Shown here piece after piece: positions 46,925 through 56,244 of a stretch of 64,000 nt of DNA. The DNA comes from Amaurobius ferox (Eukaryota > Arthropoda > Arachnida > Araneae > Amaurobiidae). The notes beneath the pieces were generated by a model that did no database searches, was not told the DNA's origin, and saw nothing but the letters and a program-made list of their open reading frames with translations. Every line of letters begins with the position of its first letter. Positions within the stretch are counted from its first letter, which is position 1. The translations under genes were made by a program, and so were the position numbers. The stretch lies in contig OX578150.1 of the NCBI GenBank assembly GCA_951213105.1, positions 26,557,107 to 26,621,106 on the forward strand, written 5' to 3'.

Positions 46925-47042
46925 GCCAACAGTATGCGGTGTTCCCAGGTGGTCACCCACCCAAGTACTAACCGCGCCCGATGCTGCTTAACTTCGGTGA
47001 TCTAACGGGAACCGGTGTTTTCAGCACGGTACAGCCGTTGGC
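46925..47042 (-). rRNA. 5S rRNA-like sequence (SINE head)
   Basis: The 118-nt minus-strand sequence begins GCCAACGGCTGTACC and ends ATACTGTTGGC. It contains the conserved GATCACCGAAGTTAAGCAGC block (A-box region), GGGCGCGGTTAGTACTTGG and GGGTGGGTGACC (C-box region). Length and terminal pairing (GCCAAC/GTTGGC) are those of eukaryotic 5S rRNA. It is not followed by a T-run terminator but runs straight into a tRNA-like block, so it is probably the head of a SINE, not a ribosomal gene from the main cluster. Confidence 0.85.
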
Positions 47043-47050
47043 TTAGAAGT

Positions 47051-47699
47051 GTTGGTAACAAATATTTTACATAACAGCACTTTTAATAGTATATAACAAG
47101 AAAACTGCGATAAGCATATGCACATATAAAAAAAGAATTAAGGTTAATCTAATAGCTAATACGACTTAAGGCGGCAAAGTTCTCATTAACAAAGTTTTAT
47201 GCACTGATTTTATAATTACATTATCGTGCAGGAATCTAATAATAAATGAACTTAATTTCAAAAAGAGACATACAACAAATTACCCGTTCACCATATTAAA
47301 TTTCAAGTAAAAAAAAAAGAGATCTTCATTATTACGTTTCAGCAATTAGCGAATTTGCTAATAAATTCATTAGCTAATTGAGTTCCGTTAAAACGCTGCA
47401 TTATTCTTAATCAGTCATAATTGATTCTGATGTAAAGAATTCTTTTAGTAACATTCAATGAAATTAATTAAATAGATATAAAAATAAATCATCTGCTAAA
47501 GTATTAAGAATTGGAGAAGACTAAATATGGCACTTAGTGCTAAATGCTCATGGATTAAATGACAGTATAATTATCAAATGATCGAACACCGTTGTAAAAT
47601 TTTCTGTTTCTAATCCTTTCCATAAACCCGAAGTATTAGAAAAATAGCTTAATGTATTAGGGACAAATCGGAAAGGTCTGTTTATTAAGTTGTCTTATT
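47051..47699. other. AT-rich spacer
   Basis: No ORF or repeat partner. A short inverted motif around 47342-47382 ('CAATTAGC...GCTAATTG') is the only structure seen. Confidence 0.35.
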
Positions 47700-48565
47700 T
47701 TGATAAATAATAAAAACCTCATATTGACTTCATAGTATTTTAAGAAAATAGATGCCATCAACTTCAGCATTGCATTGATAATTATTTTATTGAACAATCA
47801 AATAAATATCCATATGAGGTGATTAGAGTTCCAGCAAAAACATGATTCGAGTCTCAATAATGTTCAGCAGTTGCAAAATTAATTTTGTGCTGTATGCCGC
47901 TTCTAATGTCTAACGACGTTATTTTAGTGTCTAACGAAGTTATTTTAGTGTCTAACGAAGTTATTTTAGTGTCTAACGAAGTTATTTAGTGTATTACTAA
48001 ACTAATGAAAATCTCATATTAACTTCATAATATTTTAAGAAGAAAAGTGGGTCCAACTTCAATATTGCCTTGATAAATATTTTATAGAAGTCAAATAAAT
48101 ATCTATATGACATAATTAGAGTCCAAAGAAAAACATGATCAGAGTCCCAATAATGGTCAGCAGTTGCAAAATTAATTCTGTGTTGTATGCTGCTTTTCAC
48201 GAACTTGTTTTAATGTCTAAAGAAGTTATTTTAGTGTCTAACGAAGTTATTTAGTGTACAACTAAAGTAATGAAAACCTCATATTAATTTAATAGTATTT
48301 TAAGATGGAAAGTGGGTTCAACTTCAATATTGCCTTGATAAATATTTTATAGAACAATCAAATAAATAGCTATATGATATAATCATAGTTCCAACGAAAA
48401 CATGATTAGAGTTCTAACGAAAATATGATTATAGAATTTCAACGAAAATATGATTAGAGTTCGACCAAAAACATGATTAGAGTCCTAATAATGTTCAGCA
48501 CTTGCAGAATTAATTTTGTGTTGTATGCTGCTTCTAACGAACTTGCTTTAATGGCTAACGAAGTT
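47700..48565. repeat. Three tandem units of about 270-300 bp
   Basis: Units begin with 'AAAACCTCATATT' at about 47714, 48005 ('AAAATCTCATATT') and 48274. Each runs through 'TTTATAGAACAATCAAATAAAT', 'ATGTTCAGCAGTTGCAAAATT' and 'GTTGTATGCTGC'. They end in short direct repeats of 'GTCTAACGAAGTTATTTTA' (four in the first unit). Unit three has extra 'AACGAAAATATGATTA' repeats. Confidence 0.75.
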
Positions 48566-48815
48566 ATTTTAGTATATTACTTTAGCAACAATATGAGCTG
48601 TTCTTTAACTAGTGATTTCATTTATTGAAAAGAACGCGTTGATTTATGTAAGTTGAAAAGAGAACGGAGTGTATCTATCATTTGCCATGAGTTAGTTCTA
48701 TAATGAGAATTGGATTAAGTGCACATGTTGCATTATGCGGGAACACAAGTTATATACAGATTTTAAAGATGGTTATCTCTGTGATTTTAGTATGCAATTA
48801 ACTGAAGTGTGGATC

Positions 48816-49560
48816 AACCCGACCATCTCATACCAGAATCCATTTTTAAGTAGCGTGTGATTTTTTTAATTGCAAATTTCGGAAGAAAAATTTGAAAATC
48901 TATACAGTTTTAAAATTGGTCGAAATGATCACAGTTATAGCTGATATATGACAATGATATGAGATTATGGTATGAGATTGTCAAGTTGGACTACAAACCA
49001 ATTAATTTCTTATTACTTTCAAATACTATCAAATATAGTATAGATAAATACTTGTTTTCATGAAAATGTTTGATTTCACGATTTTGATGCTAATATATTT
49101 TTTAACACCACCTGAACACGTTTTGACTATTTTTAGAATAATGCCAGTCTGTCTGTCGTTTGCATGTCTGTGGTCTATTTCTTGTACATAGCTGCAACAG
49201 ATGTTAAATGACTTTTACGAAATTTTATATCCGGCGTTGTTAAAAAATATCTAAGACTGGATCAAAATTGGATATCAAAAACTTCTATCCAAGAAGTTTT
49301 TGACATCCGAGAGAAAACTTTGAAATTTATTCGAAATTTTATATTTTTTAACATAGCAGCATAGGGCTCAAATGGTCGCGAAACGTAGCAGTTTCAATCA
49401 TTGCAGTAAAAACAGTAGTGATACAATTTTTGTATTTGTAACGTCATTAACCCACTCGGGGAGGGGAGCAAGTTATCCCCCCGAGGGATTACATTGTGAA
49501 ACTTGGTATCAATCGTAAGATTTTTTCAAGCCCTTTAGAGTGGAGGATAAAATGTGTGAG
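48816..49560 (-). repeat. Dispersed repeat R3 (minus) with an inverted 5' fragment
   Basis: 48995-49560 is the reverse complement of R3 (landmarks 'CGTTTTGACTATTTTTAG', 'TGTCTGTCG', 'CCCCCCGAGGG', 'TGGTATCAATCG'). 48816-48945 matches the R3 5' end in plus orientation ('CATACCAGAATCCATTTTTA'). So two R3 pieces face each other. A 15-bp hairpin built on AAAAACTTC/GAAGTTTTT lies at 49276-49310. Confidence 0.6.
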
Positions 49561-49618
49561 GTCTAAATAACCTTTTGTTATTATTTCCCTCAGTTTAATT
49601 ATAATTTATGTTTCCCGA

Positions 49619-49690
49619 TCCAGTGGTCGAGCGTCCAGGGGCATGCGTTTCCGTCTGATCGCTGGATTGCGGGCTAGAATCCCGCCAGCG
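49619..49690 (+). other. tRNA-like sequence
   Basis: 'GTGGTCGAGCGTCCAGGGGC' resembles an A box and 'GGGCTAGAATCCCGCC' a diverged B box. It resembles the tRNA-like block of the SINE at 46826-46905. Probably a SINE head, cut off from its tail by the LTR element. Confidence 0.5.
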
Positions 49691-49801
49691 AGCATGTATG
49701 TTGTCATGTCGAGGCCAAGTCAGACTTCCGCCCTTCGGGGAGCCTCTATAAAAGTGAAGCTGCAAGTCTCCTCCCCTTCGCCATGGGATACCCTGGGGGG
49801 G

Positions 49802-50628
49802 TGTCGCATGGTAAACCCATGAGCCAATATTTTCGGGAATGCGACCTAGAGTCTTCTTATTTATTTTGGGGGGTCAGCCTTTTCGTTCGGCCATCTGCAC
49901 TCGAAATAGAAAACCAGGATGTCGAACTTGCTTTGGATCTCGGATTCGTACCGAAAGATTTAACGGGCGTCCTGTCCTTTTCGGAAGGGTCATAGGGTCC
50001 TCGGCGACTTTGAATTAGTGGCCGAAGGAATATCAGTTTCGCAGGGGCTTGAGAAGGGGCTTTTTGTTTTTGGAAGGCCTAAAGCCAATGGCGGTGTTTT
50101 GGGGTCAAGGGGTTAAGACCCTGAATCCAATGGGATGTTTGTATGCGCCTCAGGGGCGTGTTTTAAAATCTTGGAGAGAGAGAGTTTTGCAGAATTTAAA
50201 AGAGGAGCGAGGAGAAGGTTTTGTGTGGTGAGTGAGAAAAGTCATACTCGCCAGCATAGTCCTCAACCATGAGAGGCTGTTCATTCAGCGAATGCTCGGT
50301 GAGTTCCACATTTAAGGGCCTGTGCCTGATTTGTACTTTTTACTTCTCTCTCTCCGGATTTAGGATATTTAAAATATTGCATAGGATTGTTTAAATTTAA
50401 TTTTTAATTACCATCTTTCACATTTTAGTCTATGAGACTACATATACGTTTGTAATTGTTTATTTGTTATCTTAAAGGGGTATACTTTCATTTTGAATAT
50501 TTTGAATCAATTTTGTTGTAAATATTTTATATAGTGTAAATAAATTAATGTTTGTAAATACACTCGGCCTTTTTTTCTTCTTCGCGCTCTTACCGGGCGT
50601 GTCCTAAAAAGGAAGTTACCTTAGGACA
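49802..50628 (+). repeat. 5' LTR
   Basis: Begins TGTCGCATGG and ends TTACCTTAGGACA. An AATAAA lies at 50539-50544 near the probable U3-R/U5 part. The small frames (49783-49995, 50049-50231) recur in the 3' LTR and are not genes. Confidence 0.92.
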
Positions 50629-50636
50629 AAATAATT

Positions 50637-50654
50637 TGGTGCCTTAGACCGGGA
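50637..50654 (+). promoter_or_regulatory. Primer-binding site (probable)
   Basis: TGGTGCCTTAGACCGGGA lies nine bases after the LTR. TGG matches a tRNA CCA end and the rest resembles the TGGTGC...CCGGGA sites assigned to tRNA-Gly in other arthropod elements. The donor tRNA is uncertain. Confidence 0.55.
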
Positions 50655-51055
50655 TGAATTTGGTTGGGTTCAGTAACGAAAGAAAATAAATTGACGCCAA
50701 CGAACAGGTTAAGAATTATGTTTGGTGCATTAACCAAGGAAATTTTTTTTTTTGAAAGATGGTAAAAAATAAAGCAAATAATAAATGTCAATATCTGCAA
50801 TAATTTTTTCCCTGGTAATAAATAAATTTTAATATGAAAAATTTAGAAGAAATGTATAAACCTTTGAGAAGGGTTAACTGTTTCATTTGCCATGAAAATA
50901 TGTGTTTTAATAGATTATTGATAAAATACAAAGAAATTTAATTTGTGAGAGTTATGTATATATATATTTTTTGGTTTTGATATATGTCATCGATTGCATT
51001 GTTACATGTAGACGAGGTTTTAAATTTTTTGTTTGTTCACTAATATTTTTCAATT

Positions 51056-52180
51056 ATGCCAAATACGGTAAATTCCAACGGTGCTACGGGCAATTCTTCC
51101 AAAATTCCAGGGTTAACCTATTTATTAAACACTTTTGATGGCGAACAGGACTGCAGTGTTTTTATAGAGAACTTTGAAGCTTTAAGCATCCTTGGGTCAT
51201 GGAGCGATGAGGAAAAACTCGCGATCTTTAAATCGAGACTTCGAGGTCAAGCTAACGATTTTTATGTGAATTCTCAGCAGCTCAGGCGTGAAACGTCTTT
51301 CAAAAATTTCAAAAAAGTTTTCCTAGACTATTTTTCTAAAGAACAATCCATAACTTCAAAACAAATTCTTTTCTCCACAGCGAAGCAGAATCAGGGAGAA
51401 ACGATAAAATCTCTAGCCCACAGAATTACAGCGCTAACGCTAAATTATATAGGCGATACGGGTGACAATGAATCTACTAGGCAAATTACAGACAAATTAA
51501 AATTAAGTAAATTTTTAGAATCATTAAATGCTGATTTTCAACGCGAAATTATACGCGCAAATCCTCAAGATTTTAACAAAGCTGTAGAACTGGCTATTAA
51601 TTTGGAACAAGCTAATTTAGCAATGGCCCCATCCCTAAATAATATTACTAAACAAGATCCGTTCGAAGCTATTGATAATTTGCGCAAAGAACAAAATGCT
51701 TTCAACGGACAACTTATGCAGACTCTAATGGAGGAGATAAATAGTTTGAAATTAAACAGACCTGCCAAACAAAATGAGATGCACACCCAGGAAATAAGTA
51801 TATGTGGATATTGTGGGAAGAAAGGGCATTACATGAAAATATGCTATCAGTACAATAAAGAAAGGGCAGCCCGTCAATATAATGACCAGCCAGATTATTC
51901 AGCCAGAGCGGTTTCGCCGCACAGAAACTTTTCGTACGAGAAAAATAGGCAGTCTCGCCCCCCACAACCTTGGAACTCCCACGAGCAAAGAAAAGGGGAC
52001 AATTTCTATGCAAGAAATAATAATGACAGGAGAGGATTCAGTAGGCCGAACAGAACGTTTGAAAATTCGCAAACGGAGAGGGAAAATGGTACAAAGTCCT
52101 ATGAGAGAGAAAATAGAAATTATTATTCCACAGAGAGAAAGGGGGAATTTAAAAATTATAGATCTAGTAATTTAAACTAG
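51056..52180 (+). CDS. gag: Gag polyprotein of the Ty3/gypsy element
   Basis: 374 residues, starting at the first ATG of the long open frame. Residues about 20-190 match the retrotransposon gag capsid region (FDGEQDCSVFIENFEAL, EEKLAIFKSRLRGQANDFY). A single CCHC zinc knuckle is at C250, C253, H258, C263 (CGYCGKKGHYMKIC). The C-terminal third is rich in Arg, Asn and Ser, as expected for RNA binding. Gag forms the virus-like particle and packages element RNA. The stop TAG at 52178 directly follows a UUUAAAC heptamer, so some ribosomes should shift into pol. Length and motif order are normal for the family; no defects seen. Confidence 0.9.
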   Translation: MPNTVNSNGATGNSSKIPGLTYLLNTFDGEQDCSVFIENFEALSILGSWSDEEKLAIFKSRLRGQANDFYVNSQQLRRETSFKNFKKVFLDYFSKEQSITSKQILFSTAKQNQGETIKSLAHRITALTLNYIGDTGDNESTRQITDKLKLSKFLESLNADFQREIIRANPQDFNKAVELAINLEQANLAMAPSLNNITKQDPFEAIDNLRKEQNAFNGQLMQTLMEEINSLKLNRPAKQNEMHTQEISICGYCGKKGHYMKICYQYNKERAARQYNDQPDYSARAVSPHRNFSYEKNRQSRPPQPWNSHEQRKGDNFYARNNNDRRGFSRPNRTFENSQTERENGTKSYERENRNYYSTERKGEFKNYRSSNLN

Positions 52181-52220
52181 AGTCGAGGGTTTGTGGACAG
52201 ACAAAACGGGTCAAACTCTC
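52171..52220 (+). promoter_or_regulatory. -1 ribosomal frameshift signal between gag and pol
   Basis: The heptamer T TTA AAC (52171-52177) lies in the gag frame immediately before the TAG. Seven bases later a 9-bp stem can form between 52185-52193 (GAGGGTTTG) and 52212-52220 (CAAACTCTC), with one G-U pair and an 18-base loop. Pol is open from 52171 in the -1 frame. Arrangement and spacing match known -1 signals. Confidence 0.75.
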
Positions 52221-55200
52221 AAGTAATATTACAAATCCCGATAAAAATCTTGATTTAGAAACACATGAAATTGTAGCATCCGCGTCGAATTTTGAAAATA
52301 TCCCAAATTTACCCACGACATACATACAGATTGATAAAAGTAATTATAGAATGCTTATTGATAGTGGCGCAAGTGTGTCAATTATGTCTTTTAAAACTTT
52401 TCAAAACATAAAGCAAAGAATTAAAATTACATATATTTCCCGCGCGGTAAAAATTTCGACTTTGAGTGGCCAGAATATTGATTATGTAAATACAATTGAA
52501 ATTCCGTTTAAAATTAATGGGAAACATTTCAAACAAATTTTTTATGTAACGACAGCAAATTTCCCTAACACGTATGTCGGAATCCTTGGCTACGATTTTT
52601 TGAAAAGAAACCATGCTATTATTGATACACAAAAAAATGAATTACAAGTACTAAATGATAAAATCCCCATAAACCAGGAGGAGCACAGGTGCCCTCAAGC
52701 GGACATAGAACATCAGAACGCCAAGATAAATAATATTGTTAGAGTCAAAAGCAAGATATCTCTGAAACCGAATGAATCAAAACTGGTACGGGTTGTATCG
52801 GACACTTTTTGCGAGGATAACACGCAGGTTTTATATGAACCCATTGAGAGTATTCAGAGATTACAAATCAACTGCGCTGTTGTAAATATAGAAAATAATT
52901 CTTTTGATATACAGGTGCAAAATATATCTACTCATGCTTTAGATCTAAATAAACATATGAAATTGGGAGGATTTACACAGGATTTTGAAATTACAGAAAG
53001 ATTCGAAAATAAAGCTACGCAACAAAGGGTAGATATTAAGGAAACTATAAATTTAGTACAAGCGAGCCCTGAAATTATTGGAAAAAGAAGAAAAGATTTA
53101 AAACCAGAAGATTTTAATTTAGAGCATATGGAAAAATCAAAAAAACAAGATTTTCTAAAATTTATTATGCCGTATGCGGACGTTTTCTCGAAAAGCTTAC
53201 AAACTCTTGGAGCAACTGATTTTTTTGAACCAAATATTGAATTATCTCATGAGCATGCTATTTGTTCTAAACCGTATGATATTCCTTTCGCATTACACAA
53301 TACGGCAAAGGAGCAATTACAACAGTTAGAAGAGGCGGGGGTAATTTCTAAAACAAACAGTCCTTACGCGTCGAGTCTGCTCTTAGTCAAGAAACAGGAC
53401 AATACCTACAGACTTGTTTTAGATCTTCGGCTGATAAACAATACTTCGATTTTATATCCTTATAAGATACCTAAGATAAATGACATCATTTCTAAATTGG
53501 CAGGTTATGCGCTGTATTCTAAGTTAGATCTCCAGAGTGCATTTAACCAAATCATCCTCCCGGAACGAATGAGAAAATATTTCGCGTTTTCGAGCCCTTT
53601 TAGTTCCTTTGAATATAACAGATTATGTTTCGGCCATATTTCGAGTGCACCCATTTTTCAAAAAGTAATGGATTTAATATTAGGGGATTTACATTCACAG
53701 GATATTTTGGCTTATATTGACGATGTGGTAATCCCGGCAAATTCGTATGAAGAATTAAAACAAAAATTAACTTTGGTTTTAGAAAGATTCCGGAAGGTAA
53801 ACATAACGCTTTCCCCAAATAAATGTAAATTTGGCATGACGGAGATAAATTATTTAGGATTTAATATTAACCAAAAAGGCATAAGCCCTTCTGATGCAAA
53901 TATAGGAAAAATTTCTTCTTTCCCCATACCTAAGACTTTAAGAAAATTGAAAAGATTTTTAGGGGTATGTAACTTTTATAGAAATTGTATCCCCAATTAT
54001 GCAGCTAAGACTGCCCCCTTAACCGATTTGACGAGAAAAGGCACGAAATTTGAATGGAATGACGAGTGTGACAAAGCTTTCAAAAATCTACAGGATTGTT
54101 TCTTTAAGAAACCTATTTTAATTCAACCAAATTTTGAAGAAGATTTCTTCCTAAATTCCGATGCGAGTTTAACCTCGGCGTCAGCAGCGCTGTTACAGAA
54201 GAGAGATGGTATGCTCAAACCCATAGCCTATTACAGCCGTAAACTCAATCCACAAGAACAAAAGTACGCAGCGATAAAAGCGGAATTGTTGGCAATGCAC
54301 AATGGAATTATGTTTTTTAAAAATTTTTTGTATGGCAGGAAGTTCTTCGTTCTGTCCGACCACTTGCCTCTCGGTTCACATTTAAAAATGTCTAATCCCC
54401 CAAATACTTTTCAGCGTTGGATTTTGGAAATTTCAGAATTTAAGTTTGATTTTATTTATGTCCCGGGAAAGGAAAATTTATTATGTGACTATTTAAGTAG
54501 GGACGTTTTTGAAGAGGAACAAGACAAACAAACAAGTGTAAAACAACGCATGGCAGAAAATTCTAATCAAAAAACTCAACCTGCGGTCAATGTTAATTCA
54601 AATCAAAACACCCAACCGGCGGTCAATGTTAATTCAAATCAAAACAAACAACCTGAGGTCAATGTTATCACAACCATTCCCACAATTCAAGATATTGTGG
54701 AACAACAACAGAATGATCAAGAATTACTTAAAATCAGAGAATATCTTCAAAATAATACTGGAAAAGCAAATAAAAAGTTCCATAATTTATATATTGATGA
54801 AGAAACAAAATTAATTATGCACCTGGGGCACTATAAAAATAAACCTTGGAGGGAGGAATTTTTGAAAACCATTGTGATTCCAAAAAATATGCAAAAGCAC
54901 ATTTTAGCAGTGACACACGTCACACATACTGGAGTAGACAAAACTTACAGCTTATTAGCGGAGCGGTATTTCTGGTGGGGTATGTATGCGGACACCCGCA
55001 ATTTTGTCATGTCTTGCGTTAAGTGCAGGTCGTTAAAGGGCGCAGAAAGATCTGTGCCCCTGGGACGTGTACCTGTACCAAGTTTTCCAGGAGCCCAAAT
55101 AGCTGTAGATTTAGTGGGGCCTTTTAAACCTAGTGTAAATAACAATCGATACATTTTTACAGTAATTTGTCATTTTTCCAAATATATTGAATTATATGCC

Positions 55201-56244
55201 ATTCCCGACATCCGGGCTGAAACTATTGCTGCTAAATTATTAAATTTCTTCTCTATTTTCGGTGTAGCCCAGAGGCTATATTCAGACCGCGGTTCCCAAT
55301 TTACGTCAGAAATCTACAATACGGTGGCGGAGAAGCTAAGCATCGTAACGAAGTTAGTTTCGGTTTGCGCGCCTTGGTGCAATGGAATCTCAGAAAGAAT
55401 AAACAATTCACTAAAATTTACGATTAAAACTCTAACAGAGGACTCCCCATATTGGGACACGGCTATGATTGCACATAAAATGATGTATAATGCCACTACG
55501 CATCTTAGCACGGGAGAATCTCCAAATTTCTTAGTTTTTGGAAGGGATCTACCGATTTTTTTCGAAACTCCGCAACCACATGGCGAAAATAAGATATCTC
55601 CTCAGAATTATGCTGCAAAACAAATTCAAATTTTAAGAGAAGCGCATGAAGCGGCTTTCAAAAACTTGGAGCTCGCAAAATTCGATCAAGAGGAAAAACA
55701 AATGAGAAAGGCCAGACCTAGGGACCTTAAAATTGGGTCAAAAGTATTTTTGAAAAATCACGTAAAATCGTTTAAAAAGACTAAATGGCTAGGACCTTAC
55801 AGAGTTGTAAAAAAAATAAACAGATTTATTTATGACATAAAACAGATAAATATGCCTTATTCCAAGACCTTTAGGGCACACATAAATCGCTTGCGTTTGA
55901 TGATTGAAAGGCGAGATCATTTAAAAATTGATGAGAGCGAAAATAATCAGCAGACAACTGAGGAATCACAGAGTATTCCGTTGCTTTCAAAAAAACAAGA
56001 GACGAGCGGAGAATCCGAAACTCCTTTTTTTCTTTGGGACCAAGAGACAGACAAACATTTACCCTCAAATGTAAATACACCCACGAGCATCTCAGATACA
56101 GCGGACACACACACACATACATCTGGTTCGAAATCGCCCTTATTACCTACTCCGACCGATACACACCAACAAGTGTCTTTTTCTCGCACTAATAAAAATT
56201 ATTCTTTTAGACAAACTCCTAGGGTGAATTATACTGAATTCTAA
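52171..56244 (+). CDS. pol: Pol polyprotein (protease, RT, RNase H, integrase)
   Basis: The frame opens at 52171, after clustered stops, and is entered by the -1 shift; the first Met is at 52351 (residue 1 below). Protease: LIDSGAS with Asp4. Reverse transcriptase: YASSLLLVKK, VLDLRLIN, FNQI, and YIDD at 455-458. RNase H: D604 (LNSDAS) and D670 (VLSDH). A short linker about 736-772 has NVNSNQNTQPAV in tandem. Integrase: zinc ligands near H856, H859, C889, C892; catalytic D920, D979, E1015 (DD35E). GPY/F-type module about 1146-1165 (WLGPYRVV). Ends with a Ser/Thr-rich tail. All catalytic residues are present and there are no stops. Domain order (IN last) defines Ty3/gypsy rather than copia. 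Confidence 0.93.
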   Translation, partial: FKLESRVCGQTKRVKLSSNITNPDKNLDLETHEIVASASNFENIPNLPTTYIQIDKSNYRMLIDSGASVSIMSFKTFQNIKQRIKITYISRAVKISTLSGQNIDYVNTIEIPFKINGKHFKQIFYVTTANFPNTYVGILGYDFLKRNHAIIDTQKNELQVLNDKIPINQEEHRCPQADIEHQNAKINNIVRVKSKISLKPNESKLVRVVSDTFCEDNTQVLYEPIESIQRLQINCAVVNIENNSFDIQVQNISTHALDLNKHMKLGGFTQDFEITERFENKATQQRVDIKETINLVQASPEIIGKRRKDLKPEDFNLEHMEKSKKQDFLKFIMPYADVFSKSLQTLGATDFFEPNIELSHEHAICSKPYDIPFALHNTAKEQLQQLEEAGVISKTNSPYASSLLLVKKQDNTYRLVLDLRLINNTSILYPYKIPKINDIISKLAGYALYSKLDLQSAFNQIILPERMRKYFAFSSPFSSFEYNRLCFGHISSAPIFQKVMDLILGDLHSQDILAYIDDVVIPANSYEELKQKLTLVLERFRKVNITLSPNKCKFGMTEINYLGFNINQKGISPSDANIGKISSFPIPKTLRKLKRFLGVCNFYRNCIPNYAAKTAPLTDLTRKGTKFEWNDECDKAFKNLQDCFFKKPILIQPNFEEDFFLNSDASLTSASAALLQKRDGMLKPIAYYSRKLNPQEQKYAAIKAELLAMHNGIMFFKNFLYGRKFFVLSDHLPLGSHLKMSNPPNTFQRWILEISEFKFDFIYVPGKENLLCDYLSRDVFEEEQDKQTSVKQRMAENSNQKTQPAVNVNSNQNTQPAVNVNSNQNKQPEVNVITTIPTIQDIVEQQQNDQELLKIREYLQNNTGKANKKFHNLYIDEETKLIMHLGHYKNKPWREEFLKTIVIPKNMQKHILAVTHVTHTGVDKTYSLLAERYFWWGMYADTRNFVMSCVKCRSLKGAERSVPLGRVPVPSFPGAQIAVDLVGPFKPSVNNNRYIFTVICHFSKYIELYAIPDIRAETIAAKLLNFFSIFGVAQRLYSDRGSQFTSEIYNTVAEKLSIVTKLVSVCAPWCNGISERINNSLKFTIKTLTEDSPYWDTAMIAHKMMYNATTHLSTGESPNFLVFGRDLPIFFETPQPHGENKISPQNYAAKQIQILREAHEAAFKNLELAKFDQEEKQMRKARPRDLKIGSKVFLKNHVKSFKKTKWLGPYRVVKKINRFIYDIKQINMPYSKTFRAHINRLRLMIERRDHLKIDESENNQQTTEESQSIPLLSKKQETSGESETPFFLWDQETDKHLPSNVNTPTSISDTADTHTHTSGSKSPLLPTPTDTHQQVSFSRTNKNYSFRQTPRVNYTEF

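Larger units (their letters stand above)
46670..47050 (-). mobile_element. Composite 5S-tRNA SINE with 9-bp target duplications
   Basis: On the minus strand the element starts with a complete 5S-like sequence, then a linker with a second 'ATACTGTTGG', a tRNA-like block with intact A box (TGGCCGAGCGG) and B box (GGTTCGAGTCC), an unrelated body, and an end of GGGGG followed by A8 (46679-46690). CTTAGAAGT (plus strand) flanks it at 46670-46678 and 47042-47050. Head promoters, A-tail and duplications are SINE hallmarks; LINE machinery would be needed in trans. Confidence 0.8.

Noticed and set aside
46925..47042. Functional genomic 5S rRNA gene
   Set aside because: It runs into a tRNA-like block without a T-run terminator and is bounded by target duplications, so a SINE head is more likely.
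47342..47382. Inverted motif CAATTAGC...GCTAATTG
   Set aside because: Short, AT-rich and single-copy; expected by chance in this composition.
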